This document shows positions 1 through 5,891 of a stretch of 6,410 nucleotides of DNA, in pieces. Position 1 is the stretch's first letter; every line of letters begins with the position of its first letter. Origin of the DNA: CAYNLG01 sp964397995 (lineage in GTDB: Bacteria; Planctomycetota; Phycisphaerae; FEN-1346); assembly GCA_964397995.1 (NCBI GenBank), contig CAYNLG010000127.1, forward strand, positions 1-6,410. The letters run 5' to 3'. The position numbers were made by a program, and so were the translations under genes. The notes beneath the pieces are model-generated. The model did no database searches, was not told the DNA's origin, and worked only from the letters and a program-made list of their open reading frames with translations.

Positions 1-620
1 TTGCGACGGGCCTGTTGATCGTTGCCTACGCCCTCGTCCCGTACAAGACCACCTGGTGCCTGCTCAGCTTTCTGGCGGGGTTGTGCCTGCTGGCAGGGGT
101 CGGCGCGGCTGCCCTTGTCCGATGGATGCCGCGCCCCACGCTCAAGGTGGCGATGGCCGGCCTCCTGCTCGCGGCCGGGGCGCATCTGGCGCGCCAGGCC
201 GTGGCCGCCAGCCACGACCCCCGGTGGGTGGCCGACCCGCGGAACCCGTACGTGTACGCCCATACGGCCATGGACGTGCGGCGGCTTGCCGAGCGGATGG
301 AGGCCCTCGCCGCCGCGAGCCCCGCCGGGTACGACACCGTTGTCAAGGTTGTCGTGCCGACGAACTACTGGCCGCTGCCGTGGCACCTGCGGTGGTTCCG
401 CCACGTCGGCTTCTACGACGCGGTTCCGGCCGACCCGAGCGCCCCTATCGTCGTCGCCTCGCACGACGTCGTCGACGCCATGGCCGCCCGCCTGGGGGGC
501 GACTATCAACCCGGCCTTTACCGCCTGCGGCCGGGGGTCTTCCTGACGCTGTTCGTCGAGCGCGACCTGTGGAACCGGTTCATGGCCGACCGCCAAGGGC
601 CGGGGGAGGCCGCGCCGTGA
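1..620 (+). CDS. C-terminal part of an Agl23/TIGR03663-type membrane glycosyltransferase (partial, 5' end off window)
   Basis: The frame is open to the left edge, so the TTG at 15 is not the real start; 205 residues to the TGA at 618-620 are visible. The fragment opens with the end of a hydrophobic segment, then AYALVPYKTTW, a loop motif I recognise from the TIGR03663/Agl23 group (flippase activity-associated, GT39/PMT-like integral membrane proteins). Two more hydrophobic stretches follow (nt about 57-120 and 147-210). Then comes a soluble tail with NPYVYAHT (nt 243-266) and a WPLPWHLRWF motif (nt 369-398), where the family typically has PLPWYLR. The C-terminal soluble domain would lie outside the cytoplasmic membrane if topology follows GT-C enzymes. 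Substrate and acceptor cannot be told from this end; polyprenyl-phosphate sugar is the family expectation. Its stop overlaps the start of the ApbE gene (GTGA), so the two are probably co-translated. The family call rests on remembered motifs, and the catalytic N-terminal half is not visible. Confidence 0.75.
   Translation, partial: ATGLLIVAYALVPYKTTWCLLSFLAGLCLLAGVGAAALVRWMPRPTLKVAMAGLLLAAGAHLARQAVAASHDPRWVADPRNPYVYAHTAMDVRRLAERMEALAAASPAGYDTVVKVVVPTNYWPLPWHLRWFRHVGFYDAVPADPSAPIVVASHDVVDAMAARLGGDYQPGLYRLRPGVFLTLFVERDLWNRFMADRQGPGEAAP
602..609 (+). promoter_or_regulatory. Ribosome binding site supporting the GTG start of the ApbE gene
   Basis: A purine-rich GGGGGAGG-like run ends 7 nt before the GTG at 617, inside the end of the upstream gene. 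It fixes the start at 617 rather than at an in-frame upstream codon, where the frame only shadows the upstream gene. Confidence 0.6.
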
Positions 621-1456
621 GCGGGCCCGCCGTCCACGTGGTCGCCCGCGACGCCATGGCCACGCGCTTCGAAGTCCGCGCTACCGCCGGAGACCCGAAC
701 TACGTCGACCAGGCTGCCGCGGCCGCCTTCGAGGTCCTGGATGCCCTCCAGCGGGCCTTCAGCCGCTTCATTGCCGCGAGCGACGTCTCTGCCGTCGGGC
801 GCCTGGCCCCCGGCGAGACCGCCCGCGTCGAGATCGATACCCTGCGGTGCCTCCAGGTGGCCGAGGGCATGCGCCGGGCCACGGCGGGCGCCTTCGACGT
901 CTCTCTCGGTACGGCCGGGGAGGGTGGGCTCGTGCTCGACCCGGACGCGGTGGCCGTGGGTGTCGCCCACGATGGCGTGCGGCTCGATCTCGGCGGCATC
1001 GGCAAGGGCTACGCCCTCGACCGCATGGCCGAGGTGCTCGCGGACTGGGGCGTTGCCGACGCGCTGGTACACGGTGGCTGGAGCACCGCGTTGGCGGGGG
1101 GAAGCGGTCCCGAGGGGGCCCCCTGGACCGTGGCCCTGCGCCATCCGGACGGGGCGGGGCGGCCGCTGGGCCGCGTTACCCTCGGGAACCGGGCCGTCGC
1201 CGGCTCCGGCCGAGCGGACGAGCACGTGGTCGACCCGCGGACGGGCCGGCGCATGATCGGCCGGGCCGCGTCATGGGCGCTCGCGCCGACGGCGGCCGAG
1301 GCCGACGCCCTCTCTACGGCCCTGCTTGTCCTGGCACCCGACGAAATCGAGGCTTTTTTCGTGGCACACGCCGGCCGGGGCGGTATCGTGCTCGGCGAGA
1401 CCGACGCAAGGCCGCACCTCTTCGGCGACGTCGCCGGCCTGGATCTTCATGTCTGA
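617..1456 (+). CDS. apbE: FAD:protein FMN transferase, ApbE family, short form without export signal
   Basis: The 279-residue product should transfer FMN from FAD onto a Ser/Thr of a target protein with Mg2+ as cofactor. Visible family signatures are AMATRFEV (residues 13-20, the N-terminal 'MGT-F' motif), GAFDVSLG (91-98), DLGGIGKGYALDR (124-136, flavin/AMP site), HGG (152-154), AVAGSG (193-198), HVVDPRTG (203-210) and ADALSTALLVL (229-239). Asp230 and Thr234 have the spacing of the Mg2+-binding Asp/Thr pair. The GTG start overlaps the previous stop and has a good Shine-Dalgarno. Typical ApbE proteins are about 300-350 residues and exported as lipoproteins or by Tat/Sec. This one has no signal peptide, lipobox or membrane segment, and is short between residues 100 and 122, where the family usually has more sequence. 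It is therefore either a cytoplasmic flavin transferase or its partner is flavinylated before export. No clear flavinylation motif (S/T-G-A-S/T type) was found in the neighbouring proteins. Confidence in the family is high; the target is unknown. Confidence 0.93.
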   Translation: MSGPAVHVVARDAMATRFEVRATAGDPNYVDQAAAAAFEVLDALQRAFSRFIAASDVSAVGRLAPGETARVEIDTLRCLQVAEGMRRATAGAFDVSLGTAGEGGLVLDPDAVAVGVAHDGVRLDLGGIGKGYALDRMAEVLADWGVADALVHGGWSTALAGGSGPEGAPWTVALRHPDGAGRPLGRVTLGNRAVAGSGRADEHVVDPRTGRRMIGRAASWALAPTAAEADALSTALLVLAPDEIEAFFVAHAGRGGIVLGETDARPHLFGDVAGLDLHV

Positions 1457-1477
1457 CCGGCGGCCGCCGGGTACACG

Positions 1478-1484
1478 AAGGAGG
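1478..1484 (+). promoter_or_regulatory. Strong Shine-Dalgarno for the DUF1080 gene
   Basis: AAGGAGG lies 5 nt before the ATG at 1490, in the 33-bp gap after the ApbE stop. It is the strongest ribosome binding site in the window and settles the start of the secreted DUF1080 protein. Confidence 0.8.
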
Positions 1485-1489
1485 CCGCT

Positions 1490-2521
1490 ATGCCGCCCCG
1501 TACGCTCACCGCCGCTGCCTGCCTGCTCCTGGTCTTCGGGATCCCCGCCGCCTGCCGTGCCGGAGGCAAGGTCGCCGACCCCGCCGACTTCCCCTACCTG
1601 GGCGAATACGCCGGCAAGTGGCTGCCCGCGACGGATGGCCGCGAACGCGCCGAGGCCGACGTTTTCCTCGTCAAGGGCGAGGTCTATTGCCGGCTCTGGA
1701 TCTATCCCGGGGCGGACGAGAAGCCGGGCGCCGAGGGCGCCGTGTGCGAGACGGTCCTTCTCAAGGGCAAAGCCGAGGGCGAGGCCCTCGCCCTGGAAGG
1801 GAGCGGCTGGACCGCGACGCTGCGCGGCGACCGGCTCGAGGGCAAGGGCCCCGGGGGCGGCAGCCTCGCCTGCAAGCGTGAGGTCCGAACGAGCCCCACC
1901 CTCGAAGCCAAGCCGCCGGAGGGCGCCATCGTCCTGCTCCCCTACGAGCCGGGCAAGACGCCCTCGCTCGATGCCTGGACGAACACGTCCTGGAAGACCC
2001 ACGAGGACGGCAGCATGGAGGTCGGCAAGGGCGATATCCGGTCGAAGCGGCACTTCGGCGACTACCGCCTCCACGTCGAGTTCCACGTCCCGCTGATGCC
2101 GGACTCGACCGGGCAGGGTCGCGGCAACAGTGGCATCTACAACCAGGACAAGTACGAGGTCCAGGTGCTTGATTCGTTCGGCCTCGTCTCGCGGGACAAC
2201 GACTGCGGCGGCGTGTACAAGGTGGCCGCTCCCAGGGTCAACGCCTGCCTGCCGCCCGGTCGGTGGCAGACGTACGACATCGTCTTCCGCGCCCCGCGGT
2301 TCGGCGCCGATGGCAAGAAGACCGAGAGCGCCCGCCTCACCGTGCGCCACAACGGCATCCTCATCCACGAGAACCTGGAGGTGCCGCACGGCACCGGAAG
2401 TTCCAGGAAGAAGCAGGAAGTGCCCGAGGCGCCGCTCCGCCTTCAGGACCATGGCAACCCGGTCCGGTTCCGGAACATCTGGCTCGTGCCGGGGACCGGT
2501 GGCGAACCGGGCGGCGAGTAG
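1490..2521 (+). CDS. Secreted DUF1080 (3-keto-disaccharide hydrolase-type) protein
   Basis: The product has 343 residues. Residues 1-24 look like a Sec signal peptide: Arg4, a hydrophobic core at about 8-21, and likely cleavage after the CRA at 22-24. Cys22 is not in a canonical lipobox, so a lipoprotein is less likely. Residues about 34-131 form the small beta-rich N-terminal domain common in planctomycete DUF1080 proteins, ending with SPTLEAKPPEGAIVLL (135-150). The DUF1080 domain spans about 145-335 and is well conserved: GQGRGNSGIY (208-217), YEVQVLDSFG (222-231), CGGVYK (239-244), WQTYDIVFRAPRF (259-271), ARLTVRHNGILIHEN (281-295) and LRLQDHGNPVRFRNIW (316-331). Family members have a concanavalin-like jelly-roll fold, and several cleave 3-keto-glycosides made by sugar 3-dehydrogenases; some are only carbohydrate binding. 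It probably acts in the periplasm or outside the cell. It lies 33 bp after the ApbE gene, likely in the same transcript. Family assignment is firm; substrate is not readable. Confidence 0.93.
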   Translation: MPPRTLTAAACLLLVFGIPAACRAGGKVADPADFPYLGEYAGKWLPATDGRERAEADVFLVKGEVYCRLWIYPGADEKPGAEGAVCETVLLKGKAEGEALALEGSGWTATLRGDRLEGKGPGGGSLACKREVRTSPTLEAKPPEGAIVLLPYEPGKTPSLDAWTNTSWKTHEDGSMEVGKGDIRSKRHFGDYRLHVEFHVPLMPDSTGQGRGNSGIYNQDKYEVQVLDSFGLVSRDNDCGGVYKVAAPRVNACLPPGRWQTYDIVFRAPRFGADGKKTESARLTVRHNGILIHENLEVPHGTGSSRKKQEVPEAPLRLQDHGNPVRFRNIWLVPGTGGEPGGE

Positions 2522-2539
2522 CGGCACGGCCGCGCGGCC
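2521..2539. terminator. Possible weak bidirectional terminator between convergent genes
   Basis: The 18-bp gap between the two convergent stop codons contains a perfect 12-bp palindrome, GGCCGCGCGGCC (2528-2539). It overlaps a competing 5-bp stem with a 3-nt loop (GCGGC at 2521-2525 with GCCGC at 2529-2533). There is no T tract on either strand, and such palindromes arise easily in DNA this GC-rich. Position is the main argument, so this is a weak call. Confidence 0.2.
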
Positions 2540-3271
2540 TCAGGCGTCCGGCTCGCGGCGGACCCGCCGCTGGATGGCCAGTAACTCCCGCAGGACGTTC
2601 GGGGCGCTCCGCCCCGGGTGCAACCGCGAGTCCAGGTCGCAGCACCACTCGACGGGGAACTCGCGGATGCGGTACCGCCGGCGCACCGCCCGCAGGATGA
2701 TCTCGACGTCGAACGCGAAGCCCTCGGTCTCGCAGGTCGCGTACAGGGCCCGCCCCACGTCGCCGCGGTACAGCTTGAAGCCGCACTGGGTGTCAGTGAG
2801 GTCGCGCGGCAGGCCGAGGGCCAGGGACGTGAAGGCCCGGAAACTCCGCGACAGCACCCGCCTCGACAGCGGTTGCGGGACGTCGATGCGGCTCGCCGTC
2901 AGCCACCGCGATCCGTGCGCCAGGTCGCACTCGCCGCTCTCGATGAGCTCGATACCGCGTATCGCGTTATCCAGCGGCACGCACAGGCCGCTGTCGGCGA
3001 ACATCGCGATCCGCCCCCGCGTCTCGGCCATCCCGGTCCGCACCGCGTGGCCCTTGCCGCGCTGAGGCACGTAGCGGAGGACGCGGCGGGTGACGCCGGG
3101 CGGGACGTCGGCGGCCGAGGCGGCCTCGGCGGTGTCGTCGTCGCTGCCGTCGTCGACGACCAGAATCTCCCCCGCCAGACCCTCGCCCGCCAGGAAGGCC
3201 GCGGCGGCCGTCACGTCGCGCTCGATCTTCATCCCCTCGTTGTGGGCCGGGATGACGATCGAGAGGTCCAT
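2540..3271 (-). CDS. Family 2 glycosyltransferase, polyprenyl/dolichyl-phosphate sugar synthase type
   Basis: The product has 243 residues. The start is the ATG at 3271, giving MDLSIVIPAHNE. Upstream codons in this frame only shadow the preceding cytochrome gene, and a GGGAG lies 4 nt before the ATG. GT-A fold landmarks are IVIPAHNE (5-12), VVDDGSDDDT (38-47), PQRGKGHAVRTGM (69-81), DTQCGFKLYRG (160-170), GFAFDVEIILRA (184-195) and IREFPVEW (202-209). The set and order match dolichyl-phosphate glucosyltransferase/DPM1-like enzymes, which load a sugar from UDP or GDP onto a polyprenyl phosphate at the cytoplasmic face. There is no C-terminal membrane segment, so membrane association would be peripheral. 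Oddity: at the position of the usual D-x-D (DADLSTP in relatives) this protein has FADSGLCVP (91-99), so only the first Asp remains. It is the last gene of the minus-strand operon, 20 bp after the b-type cytochrome gene. Family is confident; donor and lipid are not determined. Confidence 0.9.
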   Translation of the reverse strand: MDLSIVIPAHNEGMKIERDVTAAAAFLAGEGLAGEILVVDDGSDDDTAEAASAADVPPGVTRRVLRYVPQRGKGHAVRTGMAETRGRIAMFADSGLCVPLDNAIRGIELIESGECDLAHGSRWLTASRIDVPQPLSRRVLSRSFRAFTSLALGLPRDLTDTQCGFKLYRGDVGRALYATCETEGFAFDVEIILRAVRRRYRIREFPVEWCCDLDSRLHPGRSAPNVLRELLAIQRRVRREPDA

Positions 3272-3291
3272 CGGGCTCCCGAAGGGGCAGG

Positions 3292-3981
3292 TCAGCCGTC
3301 CGGCGCGGGCGGTTCGTCCGCCTCGTCCAGCCACGCCGGGTGGTACCGGCGGGCCCAGGCGCGGCTCACGCGGCCGCGGGCAATGGCCACGAGGCCGCCG
3401 GGCTTCGCCAGAACCGAACGGTAGATGTGCAGGATCGTGGTGGCCAGCAGCACCAGCGCCGTCCACCGGTGGGCCTCGTACATCCACAGCTGGCCGGCCG
3501 AGCCGAGGAGGTCCACCATGCTCAGCATCATCGTCAACGTCAGGACCAGTGTCGCGATGCCAGCCAGCCAGAAGTACGCCTTGCCGAGGGCGTCGAACCG
3601 GCCCGCCGGTCCGCCGGGGCCTAAGCGCGGCCGGCGGAGCCATGCCCCGTCGGCGCGGCCGAAGCGGCAGTGCCACGCCCACGTCAGGCCCATGGCCAGC
3701 ACGCCCGCGAAGAAGAGCGACGAGCCCGCCGTGTGGGCCATCAGCAGCCAGCTCTCCATCCGCTCGCCCCGCAGCGCCGCCCAATAGGCCGTCACCGCCA
3801 GCGCCACGAACCCCACCGCCACGGCCGCATGCACCAACCGTTCCCACCGCGAGTAGCGCGGCACGTCCCGGGGCTCGCGGGGCGGGGCCGTGCGCCACGG
3901 CCGCGTGAGGGCGAAGTGCACCAGGCACAGCGCCGCCGTGCCGAGGATGCCGACCAGGGAGGCCGTCTGGTAGAGCGTCAT
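3292..3981 (-). CDS. Diheme b-type cytochrome, formate dehydrogenase gamma / cytochrome b561-like membrane subunit
   Basis: The product has 229 residues. The ATG at 3981 overlaps the stop of the heptaheme gene (ATGA) and has GGGGAGG 6 nt upstream (3994-3988). About five hydrophobic segments are visible (6-25, 46-70, 77-103, 135-160, 174-191). RYSRWERLVHAAVAVGF (42-58) resembles the first heme-bearing helix of FdhG/FdnI-type subunits, and LGKAYFWLAGIATLVL (132-147) the third. HRWTAL-(x8)-HIY places His171 and His185 fourteen residues apart, the spacing of the two C-terminal heme ligands in FdnI; His51 and His83 are the likely N-terminal partners. The tail GRVSRAWARRYHPAW (203-217) matches the conserved C-terminus of that family. 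It would carry electrons between menaquinone/ubiquinone and the periplasmic heptaheme protein encoded just upstream. There is no iron-sulfur or molybdopterin subunit alongside, unlike formate dehydrogenase. FdnI has four helices; the extra N-terminal segment here (containing His22) is an addition. The family is clear; the physiological direction is unknown. Confidence 0.88.
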   Translation of the reverse strand: MTLYQTASLVGILGTAALCLVHFALTRPWRTAPPREPRDVPRYSRWERLVHAAVAVGFVALAVTAYWAALRGERMESWLLMAHTAGSSLFFAGVLAMGLTWAWHCRFGRADGAWLRRPRLGPGGPAGRFDALGKAYFWLAGIATLVLTLTMMLSMVDLLGSAGQLWMYEAHRWTALVLLATTILHIYRSVLAKPGGLVAIARGRVSRAWARRYHPAWLDEADEPPAPDG

Positions 3982-5891
3982 GCCTCGCCTCCCCGCCCGG
4001 GCGTCGGGCTCTTCGAGGCCAGCCACCGCGCGGCCGCGCCCAGCCCCATCAAAGCGTAAAGCAAGAGCAGGGCCGTGAGCACGGCCGAAATGGCGAAGCC
4101 GGCGATCTTGAAGTACGGCCGGCCCATGAATGACAGGGCCCACGCCTTGAGGGCCAGCGGTCCCTGGCCCTGGAGGTCGTGCATGACAAGCGTCGTCGGG
4201 CCGAGGTCCGCGGGGCCCTCGACCTCGACCGTGCCGAAGAAGATCGGCGCATCGAGCGTGTGGCAGTCGCTGCAGCCGCCCGAGCCCAGCGACTGGGCCG
4301 CGGGGCGCACGTCGTGGGCCAGCGGCCACGCGTACGGCCCGGCCGCGTCGCTTGCCTCAGAAACCAGCGTCCCACGCGACTCGGCCCGGTGGACTTTGCC
4401 GGCGGCCACGTAGGCGGGCGCGCCCGCCTCGGGGTCGGCTTGGGCGAGGGCCGCCAAGGCCGCGACGATGGCTTCACTTGCAAGCGGTGGCTGCTCGGGT
4501 TCCGGCTTCAGGGCCTTGCCCGCGATGCGGCTTACCTCGTCGGGCGGGATCAGGGCGAGCGTTCCGTCGTCGGCCTCGCGGGCCCAGAACGCCGGCCACG
4601 TCGCCCGATACGGGCGAATGGCCCCGGCGTCGTCCGGCAGGAAGACCGGCTCGTAGACGAAGGGCGGCTGGTCGTCCGGGTGGGCTTTGCCGCGAAGGCC
4701 CAGCCCGTGGATCCGAGCCGTCTGGACGCGCCCGGCCTGGGCGGCCGGATACGGGCCGCTGTGGCAGGCCGTGCAGGAAAGCTTCTCGAAGTGTACCGTC
4801 GGGAGCCCGACGTGCTGCGGTACGGGCGCCCCGAGCCGCCCCTCCAGGGCAGCCGGCCCGGCGTCGGCGGCCCCGGCGCCCAGGTGGCAGCCGCGGCACG
4901 TCAGCGATGCCCGCCGGGGGACGCCCTCCAGGCCCGGATCGCGCTCGTACCCCCGGGCGATCTTGTGGTCGAGGCCGTGGCGGTGGCAGTCCGTGCAGGT
5001 CAGGCCGGCCTTCATGTGGACGTCGCGGTCGATCTGGTGCGTCTCGGGCGCGTTCGGACCGACCTCCCGGTTCGTGTGGCAGGCGTAGCACCGCTGCGCC
5101 TCCGGCCGCTTCGGAATCGGAAAAAGCACCAGCCCCGTCGGGCCGAAGGAGGCGGCGTCGTACTTGACCGACGGCGGCCGCGCCTTCGGGTCGTCGAGCA
5201 GCGCGTCCGGGTTCAGTGGGTCGTACGTGTCGGGCAGGCTGCGGACCGAACCCTCGACCACGGCCAGCCCGGAGGCGGCCGTGGCGGCCCACCGCAGGTT
5301 CTGGCGCCGAAGCTGCAGGGCCCATTCCGCCTGGTCCTGGTCCGGCGCCCCGCTGTGGCAGGCCTGGCAGTTGATCTCCAGGTCGCCCGCGACGAACCAC
5401 CGGGCCTGCGGGTCGATTGTCTCGCCGGTCCGTTCCTCGCCGATGCCGCCGCCGGGCAGGTGGCGGCCGAATGCCATCAGGAAGTCCCACGGCGAGAGAC
5501 CCGCTTCCGCCGGCCGGAACGCCCCCGCCCACGGCCGCGCCGTCACGGGAATCCACGACCCCGTTTCGCGGTCGACGAGCACCCAGGGCTGGGCGGGACG
5601 GCCCGCGGGCACGCCCTCATCGAACGCATTGAAGTGGAACCCCTGGCGGACCGCCGCGTAGTCGTGGCATTTGCCGCACGTCACCTTCATCGACAGCGGC
5701 TCGTCATCCCCCTGGGCGATGGGCTCGTCCAGGTCGGAGTAGAGGCGGATGCGGTGCACGGTGGGGGCGCGGCTGAACTCGGGCTCCGCCTCGGCGGCGT
5801 GGCCGAGCGCGGCCGTGAGGGCGAGCGTCAGCACCAGGGCCGCCGCGGCCGCCGGTCCCGTCCTCCCCCGCCTGGTCCCGGAGTCGGTCAC
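3978..5891 (-). CDS. Membrane-anchored heptaheme cytochrome c
   Basis: The 637-residue product has seven CxxCH heme c sites: CGKCH 72-76, CQACH 175-179, CYACH 268-272, CTDCH 299-303, CRGCH 332-336, CTACH 373-377 and CSDCH 540-544. A signal sequence with an Arg-rich N-region and hydrophobic core (about 13-30) is followed by A-rich cleavage sites near 32-35. One transmembrane helix lies near the C-terminus (about 595-617), with a short basic tail, giving a periplasmic body anchored by its C-terminus. Fourteen further histidines outside the signal peptide (for example 86, 144, 285, 292, 305, 309, 367, 395, 526, 571) could supply distal ligands, so bis-His hemes are plausible. The GTG start overlaps the oxidoreductase stop (GTGA) and has GGAG 8 nt upstream; no other nearby start keeps the signal peptide. 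The protein presumably exchanges electrons with the b-type cytochrome that follows with a 4-bp overlap. I do not recognise a named family; no known catalytic motif such as that of nitrite or tetrathionate reductase was identified by eye, though relation to octaheme or CbcL-like proteins cannot be excluded. Confidence 0.93.
   Translation of the reverse strand: MTDSGTRRGRTGPAAAAALVLTLALTAALGHAAEAEPEFSRAPTVHRIRLYSDLDEPIAQGDDEPLSMKVTCGKCHDYAAVRQGFHFNAFDEGVPAGRPAQPWVLVDRETGSWIPVTARPWAGAFRPAEAGLSPWDFLMAFGRHLPGGGIGEERTGETIDPQARWFVAGDLEINCQACHSGAPDQDQAEWALQLRRQNLRWAATAASGLAVVEGSVRSLPDTYDPLNPDALLDDPKARPPSVKYDAASFGPTGLVLFPIPKRPEAQRCYACHTNREVGPNAPETHQIDRDVHMKAGLTCTDCHRHGLDHKIARGYERDPGLEGVPRRASLTCRGCHLGAGAADAGPAALEGRLGAPVPQHVGLPTVHFEKLSCTACHSGPYPAAQAGRVQTARIHGLGLRGKAHPDDQPPFVYEPVFLPDDAGAIRPYRATWPAFWAREADDGTLALIPPDEVSRIAGKALKPEPEQPPLASEAIVAALAALAQADPEAGAPAYVAAGKVHRAESRGTLVSEASDAAGPYAWPLAHDVRPAAQSLGSGGCSDCHTLDAPIFFGTVEVEGPADLGPTTLVMHDLQGQGPLALKAWALSFMGRPYFKIAGFAISAVLTALLLLYALMGLGAAARWLASKSPTPGRGGEA
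3988..3994 (-). promoter_or_regulatory. Ribosome binding site for the b-type cytochrome gene
   Basis: GGGGAGG on the minus strand lies 6 nt before the ATG at 3981 and inside the 3' end of the heptaheme cytochrome gene. It supports the overlapping start and independent re-initiation. Confidence 0.65.

Noticed and set aside
56..616. Upstream extension of the ApbE frame
   Set aside because: It runs through the end of the Agl23-type gene and translates to Arg/Gly/Pro-rich sequence. The GTG at 617 with its ribosome binding site and the family N-terminal motif right after it fix the start.
518..1225. 235-codon open frame on the - strand opposite the ApbE gene
   Set aside because: It overlaps conserved ApbE motifs on the + strand and has low-complexity, Arg/Gly/Pro/Ala-rich content.
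1541..1563. Lipoprotein signal at Cys22 of the DUF1080 protein
   Set aside because: The residues before Cys22 are I-P-A-A; Pro at -3 does not fit a lipobox, and a Sec cleavage after CRA fits better.
1271..2527. 418-codon open frame on the - strand opposite the DUF1080 gene
   Set aside because: The + strand has clear DUF1080 motifs, a signal peptide and a strong ribosome binding site. The antisense product shows no recognisable domain.
3272..3928. N-terminal extension of the GT2 frame by 219 codons
   Set aside because: It is antiparallel-free shadow of the cytochrome b gene in another frame on the same strand. The GT2 fold begins directly at the ATG at 3271.
3292..3981. Formate dehydrogenase gamma subunit as a literal function
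   Set aside because: The fold and heme ligands match, but no molybdopterin or iron-sulfur subunit is adjacent. The partner gene is a heptaheme cytochrome, so only the structural class is claimed.
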